Under the pieces are notes generated by a model that searched no databases, was not told where the DNA came from, and was given only the letters and a program-made list of their open reading frames with translations. The translations under genes were made by a program, and so were the position numbers. DNA of 35,025 nucleotides from DASRQK01 sp964401685 (GTDB lineage Bacteria > Bacteroidota > Bacteroidia > Sphingobacteriales > Sphingobacteriaceae): positions 1-35,025 of the forward strand of contig CAYNZH010000024.1 in the NCBI GenBank assembly GCA_964401685.1, read 5' to 3'. Shown here piece after piece: positions 16,413 through 24,581 of this stretch (position 1 is its first letter; each line of letters opens with the position of its first letter).

Positions 16413-17720
16413 ATGGAACAAGCCAAAATAAACCACAAACCAACCATTAGAGCGTGGGCCATGTTTGATTGGGCAAATTCTGCTTACAATCTGGTCATCA
16501 CCTCGACCATTTTTCCAGCGTACTACGTAGCTATCACTTCCTCAGCCGACTTTGGCGACCGCGTTTCTTTTTTTGGCTTCGATGTGATAAACACCGCTTT
16601 GTCCAATTTCGCGCTGGGGGCTGCCTACCTGATTATGGCGATCATGCTTCCTGTTCTGTCGGCTATAGCCGATTATAAACGGAATAAGAAAAGCTTCATG
16701 AAAGCCTTCACTTACCTCGGGGGCGTCGCATGCATGGGCCTGTTTTTTTTCACACCGGATAGATTGGAGTGGGGAATTGTCTGCTTTGCCCTAGCTGCAA
16801 TGGGCTATATTGGAGGGCTATTATTCAACAATGCGTATCTCCCCCAGATCGCGTCCGTCGACCAGCAGGACCGCGTGAGCGCAAAGGGGTTTGCATACGG
16901 TTATGTGGGCTGCGTTACCCTCCAGATTTTGTGTTTTATCCTCATTCTCAAACCCGAATGGTTTGGTATCCAAGACCCAACTCTCCCCGCACGAATTTCT
17001 TTCCTCATGGTGGGTCTGTGGTGGATAGGATTTTCTCAAATCCCCTTCCGAAAACTACCGGACGACACTCGTCAGGCCCGACCTGCTCGTGGCCCTATTC
17101 TAAAGAAGGGATTTAAGGATCTCCACGGTGTATGGATGAAAGTTCGTCGTATTTCCGGAATCAAGCAATTTCTCCCCGCTTTTTTCTTTTTTTCAATAGG
17201 TGTGCAGACCCTTATGGTCGTAGCCGCGGCCTTCGGTGAAAAAGTACTTCAACTCGGGCAAGCAAAACTCATAGGGACTATTCTCCTCATTCAGTTGGTG
17301 GCTATTGCTGGAGCAGTACTCATGTCAAAACTTTCCAAAATTATCGGTAACGTCCGCGTGCTTATTTTGGTGGTTTGTATATGGATCAGTATCTGTGTTT
17401 CAGCTTATTATCTGTCAAGCGAATTGCAGTTTTATATTTTAGCCGCCCTGGTTGGATTGGTCATGGGCGGAATCCAGGCGTTGTCGAGATCGACCTATTC
17501 CAAATTAATTCCCCTCAACGAGGACGATACCGCCTCTTTTTTCAGCTTCTATGATGTGACGGAGAAGATAGCCATTGTTTGTGGATTATTTTCTTTTGCC
17601 CTTATCGAGCAAATTACCCAGAATATTAGAAACTCGGCGCTCAGCTTGGCCGTCTTTTTTATTGTGGGCTTATTTTTCTTGATTCGTATGGATTGGATGC
17701 AGCGTTCACTGAACAAGTAG
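16413..17720 (+). CDS. UMF1-family MFS transporter (Atg22-like)
   Basis: This 435-residue inner-membrane protein has about 11-12 hydrophobic helices. Its N-terminus contains the conserved R-A-W-A-M-F-D-W-A-N-S-A-Y-N segment diagnostic of the UMF1/Atg22 group of the major facilitator superfamily. A second family motif, G-G-I-Q-A-L-S-R-S-T-Y-S-K-L-I-P, lies in the C-terminal half, followed by F-F-S-F-Y-D-V-T-E-K. I chose the ATG at 16413 because it precedes that segment closely; the ATG at 16377 would overlap the upstream gene and add a poor extension. Yeast Atg22 exports amino acids from the vacuole, but the bacterial substrate is not established. The last 15 bases overlap the 3' end of the convergent LuxE-like gene. 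Confidence 0.92.
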   Translation: MEQAKINHKPTIRAWAMFDWANSAYNLVITSTIFPAYYVAITSSADFGDRVSFFGFDVINTALSNFALGAAYLIMAIMLPVLSAIADYKRNKKSFMKAFTYLGGVACMGLFFFTPDRLEWGIVCFALAAMGYIGGLLFNNAYLPQIASVDQQDRVSAKGFAYGYVGCVTLQILCFILILKPEWFGIQDPTLPARISFLMVGLWWIGFSQIPFRKLPDDTRQARPARGPILKKGFKDLHGVWMKVRRISGIKQFLPAFFFFSIGVQTLMVVAAAFGEKVLQLGQAKLIGTILLIQLVAIAGAVLMSKLSKIIGNVRVLILVVCIWISICVSAYYLSSELQFYILAALVGLVMGGIQALSRSTYSKLIPLNEDDTASFFSFYDVTEKIAIVCGLFSFALIEQITQNIRNSALSLAVFFIVGLFFLIRMDWMQRSLNK

Positions 17721-18689
17721 ATTGCAACCACGAAGGTCACTGTGGTCAAATCGACCTAATATCTCAAAACTACCCGTTTCAGATACTTGTCCCAGGTCTT
17801 GTGTGGCAATAAAAGCGCAGGATTTTTGATTTACGAGATCTATGACACTGATTCCTCCGGTTTTACCCGGCTGAACCCAGGAGAAAGGATCGTTCAGGTC
17901 GCGAGCCAGGACTTTCATCCAGGGAGGGCAGTGAAAAACACCCTTTCCTTTTGAGTAAGCCTGAGAAAGTAGTTCTGTCATCCCGTATTCTGAGTGAATA
18001 TCGGGCACATCAAAGCCCCTTTTCAGCTGCGCGTGCAGTTCCTCGCGGATCATCTCTTTTCTGCGCCCCTTCATGCCTCCTGTTTCCATAATCACTAAAT
18101 CTGGAAATGAAATACGCAGATTTTCAACGAAATCAAGCAAGGCATAGGTGACTCCAATTAACATAGTTTTCTTCCCAGCGGATTTCAATTCTTCTAATAG
18201 TTGCCACAACGGCTCCGGCTGATTAAGGACGTAAGCACTTTCCGGATTTCCACTTTGTTGTATAAGGGCGTCTACCATATAGATTAGCGACGATCCGGAA
18301 CGTTCCCGATAGGAGGGAAGGAGGGCCAGAATCACCCAATCATCCACGGGGCCGTAAAAAAACGAGAAAGCACGTCTGAAACTCTCTTCATACAACGAAA
18401 GATCGCTGACAAAATGCGATGATGCGCTCGTTCCCGTAGTCCCCGAGCTTGTAAAAACAATTTCCTCCTTGGCGTCTTCCGGAAGAATGATCCGGCGAGT
18501 TTTGAAAAATTCAATGGGTAAAAAGGGTATTTCCTGAATACTATTCACCGTCTGGGGGTCGCGCCCCAAGTAACGTAAGTAGTCATGGTAGATGCCGGGT
18601 TGATTGGCCTGGTACTGAAAAGTATTAAGGCAAATGGCTTCAAATTCCCGCCCGTTTTTAATGGAAAATATTTCGTCCGCGGCTATCAT
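17706..18689 (-). CDS. LuxE-like acyl-protein synthetase (adenylate-forming)
   Basis: This 327-residue protein resembles LuxE/PaaK-type acyl-protein synthetases, which activate a fatty acid or other carboxylate with ATP and pass it to a protein thiol or another acceptor. The adenylation P-loop T-S-S-G-T-T-G is at residues 80-86. Later motifs include M-E-T-G-G-M-K-G-R-R-K-E-M and S-E-Y-G-M-T-E, the latter matching the A5 motif. It ends with a C-terminal part similar to phenylacetate-CoA ligase. I chose the ATG at 18689 rather than a TTG two codons upstream. No luxC or luxD partner is nearby, so a bioluminescence role is not indicated. A possible promoter element lies 16 bp upstream. The 3' end overlaps the MFS gene by 15 bp. 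Acceptor and substrate are unknown. Confidence 0.85.
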   Translation of the reverse strand: MIAADEIFSIKNGREFEAICLNTFQYQANQPGIYHDYLRYLGRDPQTVNSIQEIPFLPIEFFKTRRIILPEDAKEEIVFTSSGTTGTSASSHFVSDLSLYEESFRRAFSFFYGPVDDWVILALLPSYRERSGSSLIYMVDALIQQSGNPESAYVLNQPEPLWQLLEELKSAGKKTMLIGVTYALLDFVENLRISFPDLVIMETGGMKGRRKEMIREELHAQLKRGFDVPDIHSEYGMTELLSQAYSKGKGVFHCPPWMKVLARDLNDPFSWVQPGKTGGISVIDLVNQKSCAFIATQDLGQVSETGSFEILGRFDHSDLRGCNLLVQ

Positions 18690-18704
18690 CCTCAATTTGT
18701 TTTA

Positions 18705-18712
18705 CAAACATA
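18705..18712 (-). promoter_or_regulatory. Candidate -7 promoter element for the LuxE-like gene
   Basis: Minus-strand TATGTTTG fits TAnnTTTG exactly and lies 16 bp before the ATG, which would give a very short leader. No convincing -33 element was seen. Confidence 0.35.
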
Positions 18713-18753
18713 CTGATATTTATGTGTACTTTCGCATTTGATAATTAGAATAT

Positions 18754-19551
18754 ATGCGAGATCAACGATACGGTAAACGCTGGGACAAACCTGAGCGGGG
18801 AGAGCAAAATCAAATGATTTTTGGAATCAGATCGGTTATGGAAGCCGTTGAGAGTGGGAAAGAAATTGAATCCCTCTTTGTTCAACGGGGTCTGAGCGGA
18901 GGTCTTATGCTGGAATTAAAGCAAATGCTAAAATCTCATGCCATTCCCTTTCAGTCCGTCCCTGTGGAAAAACTCAATCGGCTAACCAGGAAAAATCATC
19001 AGGGCGTGATTGGGGTAATTTCGCCTATTACTTATCAGCAGTTAGAGCAACTCGTGCCCATAGTTTATGAGAAAGGTGAGGTGCCCTTGTTTTTGATTCT
19101 CGACGGTATAACAGATGTGCGAAATCTTGGTGCGATTGCACGAAGCGCTGCGTGTGCTGGCGTTCACGGCTTGGTCGTCCCTCAAAAGGGGTCTGCAGAG
19201 ATCAATCCTGATGCCATCAAGACTTCAGCAGGAGCGCTTTTCAGCATTCCTGTCTGCCGGGAGGAAAGTCTAAGTAAAGCCGTTAAATTTATGCAAGAAT
19301 CGGGCATCCAAGTTATTGCATGTACGGAGAAGACAAAAGATCCTATTTATGGTCTCGATTTGAAGGCGCCGACCGCGTTGGTCGTGGGATCTGAGGAACA
19401 GGGGGTTTCTCAGGAAATCCTGAGAATTGCCGACGGGCTTGCGCGTATTCCCATGACGGGTGAGATCAGCTCGCTCAATGTCTCTGTCGCTGCAGGAATC
19501 GTTCTTTTTGAAGGTGTGCGCCAGCGCCTGGTCGAAAGTTCCGACCTATAA
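18754..19551 (+). CDS. rlmB: 23S rRNA (guanosine-2'-O-)-methyltransferase, RlmB-like (TrmH family)
   Basis: This 265-residue SPOUT-fold enzyme methylates a ribose 2'-OH with S-adenosylmethionine. All three TrmH-family motifs are present: motif 1 N-L-G-A-I-A-R at residues 124-130, motif 2 G-S-E-E-Q-G-V-S at 212-219, and motif 3 S-S-L-N-V-S-V-A-A at 239-247. The N-terminal L30e-like substrate-recognition domain covers about 20-100, with the conserved F-G-I-R-S-V-M-E-A-V start. This layout matches RlmB, which modifies G2251 of 23S rRNA in E. coli, although some relatives modify other sites. The first 20 residues are basic and polar. It is a single-gene unit closed by a strong hairpin at 19571. 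Confidence 0.88.
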   Translation: MRDQRYGKRWDKPERGEQNQMIFGIRSVMEAVESGKEIESLFVQRGLSGGLMLELKQMLKSHAIPFQSVPVEKLNRLTRKNHQGVIGVISPITYQQLEQLVPIVYEKGEVPLFLILDGITDVRNLGAIARSAACAGVHGLVVPQKGSAEINPDAIKTSAGALFSIPVCREESLSKAVKFMQESGIQVIACTEKTKDPIYGLDLKAPTALVVGSEEQGVSQEILRIADGLARIPMTGEISSLNVSVAAGIVLFEGVRQRLVESSDL

Positions 19552-19570
19552 TTCCACACATTTTACGAAC

Positions 19571-19607
19571 AAAAAAAACCGCTCCAATATTGGGGCGGTT
19601 TTTTTTT
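19571..19607. terminator. Bidirectional rho-independent terminator between rlmB and the TPR gene
   Basis: AACCGCTCC pairs with GGGGCGGTT (9 bp, one G-U pair) around a short loop. Eight A precede the left arm and a nine-T run ends the right side, so it can stop transcription from both rlmB (plus) and the gyrA-TPR unit (minus). Confidence 0.9.
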
Positions 19608-19625
19608 GGTTCACTAAAGAAGATC

Positions 19626-20801
19626 TTATCTGATCGCGTCCATGCGCGCCTTGATTTCGTCCGCTTTTTCTTGATTTTCCTTGATTTGGTAATACTTCAT
19701 CAAGTTGTCCAGCGCAATAAGATTAGTGCCATCCGTGTCAACGGCCTTTTGCAAGAATGGCAATGCCTGGTCAAAAATATCATGTGCATTTTTTAGTGCA
19801 GCGTCATATTGCTGTTGATTCAGGCTTCTATCATTATTTGCAGCGTTAAAAACATCAATTCCTCTATTCAGAATTAATCCACCCAAATTTATATTTGCTT
19901 CCACATAGTTAGGGTCAACAACTAAAGCCTGTCTGTAAGCCTTTTCCGCGTTCTCGGCATCTCCCGAGGCGCTATAGGCAATTCCCAGGTAATAGTGAAG
20001 GTTTTTGTTGTTGGGATCGCGCTTGATTTGATTGTTGATATCGGCAATTACCTCAACATCCTTACCGGCCATTAGATTTACCTCAATATTGTGGGTTGCA
20101 AGCTCCGAATCCTCAGGGTATTTATCAGTTCCAATTTTCGCGTATTTGATCGCGCTAACCGTATCCTCTCTCATCAAATAAAGCCTCGAAACGTCTAGGA
20201 TAATTTGACGGTTTTGGGAAAAACTATCGATGGGAACCAGTTCAACATACTTGGCGATGGCGTTGTCGTAGTTCTCTGAGTTGATCGCTGCAATTCCGGC
20301 ATAATAAAGCAGGGTTGTGTCCCCTGGCATGAATTCCGACGCACGGTCAAAATATTTATAGGCTTGTTGAAAATCCTGAGCATCCCAGGCCGTGACTCCC
20401 TGATTTAGCTCATACTGCGCTAAAATTGAGCTAACAGCATTCAGATTTTCAGCCATTTCACCCTGTTGATCCAACTGAAGTGCTTTTTGCCTTGCGTCAA
20501 CTGCGGTTTTGAAAAAGTTTGCAGACGTCTCGGTAGTATCTAACAGTGCCATATCGGCGGTTGCCAATGCATAATAAACCCATGTTTCAGCAACATCTTT
20601 GGTTTTGTCATGCTCAACCGCCTTCTCAAGGCTAGCCAGGGAGGCTTTTAGATCTGCCATCCCCAGATAAGGATTGCCGACCATTTTCAGGTCATTAAAT
20701 TTATTGTAACTTGTTTTAGCCCGTCTTAAATTGCTTTGTTGCGCAAATGCCGTAGTGGCCAGTAAAATGAGGGCTAGTGATAATAATGATTTCACGTTCA
20801 T
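19626..20801 (-). CDS. Exported tetratricopeptide-repeat protein
   Basis: This 391-residue protein starts with a Sec signal peptide (cleavage likely after T-A-F-A20) and is otherwise built of helical TPR units. Recognisable copies include A-Y-K-Y-F-D-R-A-S-E-F-M-P-G (about residues 145-158), N-Y-D-N-A-I-A-K-Y-V-E-L-V-P, and D-A-E-N-A-E-K-A-Y-R-Q-A-L-V-V-D-P-N-Y (about 283-301), plus a last unit near 350-385. There is no enzymatic motif, so it probably acts as a periplasmic or outer-membrane-associated scaffold. It starts 3 bp after the upstream TPR gene and ends before the shared terminator. It is the third gene downstream of the gyrA start. Partner proteins are unknown. Confidence 0.88.
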   Translation of the reverse strand: MNVKSLLSLALILLATTAFAQQSNLRRAKTSYNKFNDLKMVGNPYLGMADLKASLASLEKAVEHDKTKDVAETWVYYALATADMALLDTTETSANFFKTAVDARQKALQLDQQGEMAENLNAVSSILAQYELNQGVTAWDAQDFQQAYKYFDRASEFMPGDTTLLYYAGIAAINSENYDNAIAKYVELVPIDSFSQNRQIILDVSRLYLMREDTVSAIKYAKIGTDKYPEDSELATHNIEVNLMAGKDVEVIADINNQIKRDPNNKNLHYYLGIAYSASGDAENAEKAYRQALVVDPNYVEANINLGGLILNRGIDVFNAANNDRSLNQQQYDAALKNAHDIFDQALPFLQKAVDTDGTNLIALDNLMKYYQIKENQEKADEIKARMDAIR

Positions 20802-20804
20802 GAC

Positions 20805-21926
20805 TTAGTTGAATGTAAGTTGATTTAATATGTTGTTAACTCTTTCTAATTGTATAATATCGCCGTTTGTTTTGTATAGAAACGCTAATGATTTGAGTGC
20901 ATTTAGTGCCGAAGGTTTAATCTGATTGGCTCGCAATAAATAATTTTGCGCCTGGTTGTGCAATTTTTTATTGCTGGTATCCTGCGCATATTCCCTTAGA
21001 AAAATCAGCCCGAGGGCGAAATTTCCCTGATAATTGTGTTCGTCGACCTCGATCAATCTGGAGTAATACTCCTTGGCCCGACCAATATTGCCAGTCATTT
21101 CATGGGCATATCCCGCCAAATAAAGCATGTCTGTATTTTCCGCTTCGTGCTTCAGCGCAGCATCTATCAGCGGAATGATTGAATCATAGGACTGATGCTC
21201 GTTGTAAACGTTGATCAATCTGAATAAAATACTTTTGTTTCCCGGGAATTGCTCGTATCCCATCTTTAGTGTCCCAATTGCGCGATTTTGATTGTTTTCC
21301 TTTATGTAAAGATCCGCAAGCGAATGTATATAAGCGGCCTTAGACGTTTTTGGACGCTGAATCAGCTCGCTGTACAACATAATTGCTTCCGAATTACGAC
21401 CCAGCTCCTGACTCAAGACAGCAAGATTGTGCTTTACATCGTAAGTTTGCCCATCCAGGGAATCCACCGATCTAAACCTGTCGTAGGCTTCTTTGTAATT
21501 TTTAGCAGCGACGGCGCGATTGGCTTTTATAAGATGCCCATTGGCCAGGTACCTTCGTATATGGGAGATTTCCGGCTCGTTCTCGTAAGCAAGCTGCCTA
21601 TCATTGAGTCTAGCGAGAGCCTTCGATGCAATATGTATCGGATCTTCTGCGTATTTTTGTTCGCGTGAGGAATCCACGACGGACAGGGTACTATACACCA
21701 AAGCTCTCAGCAAATTATTCCTGAAGCTCATGCTGTCCCGCCGATTGGCGTAGGCTGCATCTGCATACTTGCGGGCTGCGAGAAGCTGTTTCATGTCGCC
21801 TGAAGCTGTGTACAAAGCATATTGATTGTTACCTTCCTTCAGATTGGACTGCGCCCAACTTGGCTGCGAACTCACACTGCAAAACAGAAAAGTCAACACA
21901 CCGATTAGTATCTGTAATCTACCCAT
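20805..21926 (-). CDS. Exported tetratricopeptide-repeat protein
   Basis: This 373-residue protein has a signal peptide (hydrophobic core at residues 5-16, cleavage likely after P-S-W-A25). TPR units follow: A-Y-D-R-F-R-S-V-D-S-L-D, then N-S-E-A-I-M-L-Y-S-E-L-I-Q-R-P, then N-R-A-I-G-T-L-K-M-G-Y-E-Q-F-P, then I-G-R-A-K-E-Y-Y-S-R-L-I-E-V-D. Its length and layout are close to the next gene, so the two could be an old duplication, although the residues differ widely. It sits 18 bp after gyrA and 3 bp before the second TPR gene, which suggests one transcript. No enzymatic residues are visible and its role is unknown. Confidence 0.87.
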   Translation of the reverse strand: MGRLQILIGVLTFLFCSVSSQPSWAQSNLKEGNNQYALYTASGDMKQLLAARKYADAAYANRRDSMSFRNNLLRALVYSTLSVVDSSREQKYAEDPIHIASKALARLNDRQLAYENEPEISHIRRYLANGHLIKANRAVAAKNYKEAYDRFRSVDSLDGQTYDVKHNLAVLSQELGRNSEAIMLYSELIQRPKTSKAAYIHSLADLYIKENNQNRAIGTLKMGYEQFPGNKSILFRLINVYNEHQSYDSIIPLIDAALKHEAENTDMLYLAGYAHEMTGNIGRAKEYYSRLIEVDEHNYQGNFALGLIFLREYAQDTSNKKLHNQAQNYLLRANQIKPSALNALKSLAFLYKTNGDIIQLERVNNILNQLTFN

Positions 21927-21944
21927 ATACTATGATATTCCTCT

Positions 21945-24476
21945 TTATTCGTCTGTCTCTTCACTTTTCACATTATCCTCACCGCTCACTGCATCCACCT
22001 CCTCTTCTTCGTGTTCGACTTTAGTGACGGATGCGATCGCATCTTCATTTTTCAGCGTAATTAAACGTACACCTTGCGTAGCCCTACCCATAGTCCTCAA
22101 CTCGCTAACCGCAATACGAATCACAATCCCAGATTTGTTGATAATCATAAGATCATCCTGATCGGTGACATCCTTGATTGCAACCAAGCTACCAGTTTTC
22201 TCCGTGACGTTAAGCGTTTTTACGCCTTTACCACCCCTGTTTGTTACTCTGTAATCATCAATATCGGTACGTTTGCCATATCCCTTTTCAGAAACGACAA
22301 GCACCGTTGACTCTGGATTATTCACACTAATCATGCCAATTACCTCATCATCCTCGCTAGCAAGTGTGATTCCCCGGACGCCTGTGGCCGTTCTGCCCAT
22401 AGGTCTCACGGCAGATTCGTTAAAGCGGATAGCCCTCCCGGATCTTAGTGCCATCACTATTTCGCTGGAACCGTCCGTCAAATTAGCTTCCAGAAGTTGG
22501 TCGCCTTCATTGATACTGATTGCATTGATTCCATTCGCTCTCGGTCTCGAATATGCCTCTAAGGAAGTCTTTTTGATGGTACCTTTCTTGGTACACATGA
22601 TGATATAGTTGTTTTCCAGATAGTCTTGATCTTTCAGATTTTTAACCCGGATAAATGCTTTGATTTTCTCCTCCTTGGGGATATTAATAATATTTTGGAT
22701 GGCCCTTCCACGGGAGGTGCGGCTTCCCTCAGGAATCTCAAATGCACGCATCCAAAAACAGCGGCCTGATTCCGTGAAAAAGAGCAGGTAATTATGGGCC
22801 GAAGCGGTAATAATGTGCTCAGTAAAGTCTGCCTCGCGGGTGTTTGATCCTAAAGATCCCTTGCCGCCACGTCCTTGGGTACGGTACTCGCTCAAAGGCG
22901 TACGTTTCACATAGCTTTCATGACTGATGGTAATAACGACTTCTTCATCCTCGATAAAGTCTTCCATGGTCATATCCTCAGCAGAATAAACAATTTCAGA
23001 ACGCCTGTCATCACCATACTTTTCTCTTACTTCCGCGAGTTCGTCTTTAATGATCTGCATGCGCAGTTCTTCGCTCTCGAGTACGGATTTCAAATAGGCG
23101 ATGGTCTTCATCAATTCATCATATTCCTCTTTGATCTTATTCCTTTCCAGACCGGTCAGACGGCGGAGCGTCATCTCTAAGATAGCCCTGGCCTGAATAT
23201 CAGTCAGGTCGAAACGTTCCATCAAACCTACCCGCGCCTCATCAGGAGTGGACGACGCCCGTATCAGCTTAATCACTTCATCAAGGTGATCCAAAGCAAT
23301 TAAATAGCCTTCAAGGATGTGTGCCCGTTTTTCAGCTTCCCTCAGGTCAAATTGTGCCCGACGGGTGACCACTTCATGCCTATGCTCCACGAAGTGATGT
23401 ATCATGTCCTTCAGGTTGAGCATCACCGGACGACCCTGTACCAACGCAATATTGTTGACACTGAATGAGGACTGTAAGGCCGTTTGCTTATACAAATTGT
23501 TGAGTACAATAGACGCGTTAGCATCTCGCCTGATCTCGTAGACAATGCGCATACCATGACGGTCAGATTCGTCGCGTATGTCGGAAATCCCTTCCAGCTT
23601 TTTTTCCATGACCAGCTCAGATGTTCTCTCAATCATGTTGGCCTTGTTGACTTGATAGGGAATCTCAGTAACGATTATCTGCTCTCTGTCGTTTTTGGTA
23701 ACCTCGATTTCGGCCTTGGCCCGCATGACCACGCGACCCCGCCCCGTGCGAAAAGCTTCTTGGACACCTGCATACCCGTAGATTATTCCTCCGGTCGGAA
23801 AGTCAGGAGCCTTTATATGCTGCATTAATTCATCGATCTCTATATTTCTGTTGTCTATATAGGCCATAATGCCGTCAGCGACTTCTCTGAGGTTGTGGGG
23901 AGCCATATTGGTGGCCATACCCACCGCGATTCCGGAAGCTCCGTTGAGCAGCAAGTTGGGCAGGCGGCTGGGTAGTACGGTAGGTTCTTCAAGGGAATCA
24001 TCGAAGTTGAGTTGGTAATCTACTGTGTCCTTGTTGATATCCGACAACATCTCCTCTGCAATTTTTTTCAGGCGTGCTTCCGTATACCGCATAGCGGCTG
24101 GAGGATCCCCGTCAATCGAGCCATAGTTTCCCTGACCGTCCACAAAGGGATACCTCAGACTCCAGTCCTGAGCCATCCTCACCATCGTGTCATACACCGA
24201 GGAATCACCGTGCGGGTGATATTTACCCAGGACATCCCCCACAATACGTGCTGATTTCTTATGGGGCTTGTTGCTCGTAACGCCCAGGTCAAGCATGCCA
24301 TAGAGCACCCTTCTGTGAACCGGCTTCAGACCATCACGCGCATCAGGAAGCGCCCGCGAGACGATTACCGACATCGAGTAATCGATGTAAGCGGACTTCA
24401 TCTGGTCCTCAATATTGATTTTTATAACCCGGTCTTGTTCCGGAAGTAAATTGTCGTTTTCGTTTTCTTCTGCCAT
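21945..24476 (-). CDS. gyrA: DNA gyrase subunit A
   Basis: GyrA is the DNA-cleaving subunit of the A2B2 topoisomerase that introduces negative supercoils. The 843-residue protein has the winged-helix/tower breakage-reunion domain with catalytic Tyr131 in A-A-M-R-Y-T-E, and the quinolone pocket G-D-S-S-V-Y-D. The residues equivalent to E. coli Ser83 and Asp87 are Ser92 and Asp96, so no classic resistance substitution is present. The C-terminal pinwheel includes the GyrA box at about residues 534-540, here Q-G-R-G-G-K-G instead of the usual Q-R-R-G-G-K-G; the box identifies gyrase rather than topoisomerase IV. The protein ends in a glutamate-rich tail. Two exported TPR genes follow closely on the same strand. 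Confidence 0.96.
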   Translation of the reverse strand: MAEENENDNLLPEQDRVIKINIEDQMKSAYIDYSMSVIVSRALPDARDGLKPVHRRVLYGMLDLGVTSNKPHKKSARIVGDVLGKYHPHGDSSVYDTMVRMAQDWSLRYPFVDGQGNYGSIDGDPPAAMRYTEARLKKIAEEMLSDINKDTVDYQLNFDDSLEEPTVLPSRLPNLLLNGASGIAVGMATNMAPHNLREVADGIMAYIDNRNIEIDELMQHIKAPDFPTGGIIYGYAGVQEAFRTGRGRVVMRAKAEIEVTKNDREQIIVTEIPYQVNKANMIERTSELVMEKKLEGISDIRDESDRHGMRIVYEIRRDANASIVLNNLYKQTALQSSFSVNNIALVQGRPVMLNLKDMIHHFVEHRHEVVTRRAQFDLREAEKRAHILEGYLIALDHLDEVIKLIRASSTPDEARVGLMERFDLTDIQARAILEMTLRRLTGLERNKIKEEYDELMKTIAYLKSVLESEELRMQIIKDELAEVREKYGDDRRSEIVYSAEDMTMEDFIEDEEVVITISHESYVKRTPLSEYRTQGRGGKGSLGSNTREADFTEHIITASAHNYLLFFTESGRCFWMRAFEIPEGSRTSRGRAIQNIINIPKEEKIKAFIRVKNLKDQDYLENNYIIMCTKKGTIKKTSLEAYSRPRANGINAISINEGDQLLEANLTDGSSEIVMALRSGRAIRFNESAVRPMGRTATGVRGITLASEDDEVIGMISVNNPESTVLVVSEKGYGKRTDIDDYRVTNRGGKGVKTLNVTEKTGSLVAIKDVTDQDDLMIINKSGIVIRIAVSELRTMGRATQGVRLITLKNEDAIASVTKVEHEEEEVDAVSGEDNVKSEETDE

Positions 24477-24544
24477 TTTCTTTATTCAATCTATACTGCG
24501 CATGCGAAAATAACAAATTTTTAATAGATTATAGCCTTTTTGTA

Positions 24545-24552
24545 TAAGTTTG
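24545..24552 (+). promoter_or_regulatory. Candidate -7 promoter element for mscS
   Basis: TAAGTTTG fits TAnnTTTG exactly, 29 bp before the ATG at 24582, in the 105-bp region divergent from gyrA. No TTTG is at the ideal -33 spacing. Confidence 0.35.
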
Positions 24553-24581
24553 TGAATGTTTTTACATAAAATTGCGGGTGA

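Noticed and set aside
18727..18734. Possible -7 element TACTTTCG for rlmB
   Set aside because: It has one mismatch in the TTTG core, and the nearest upstream TTTG is 26 bp away, too far.
24193..24226. Fluoroquinolone-resistance substitution in gyrA
   Set aside because: The positions equivalent to Ser83 and Asp87 are Ser92 and Asp96, the susceptible residues.
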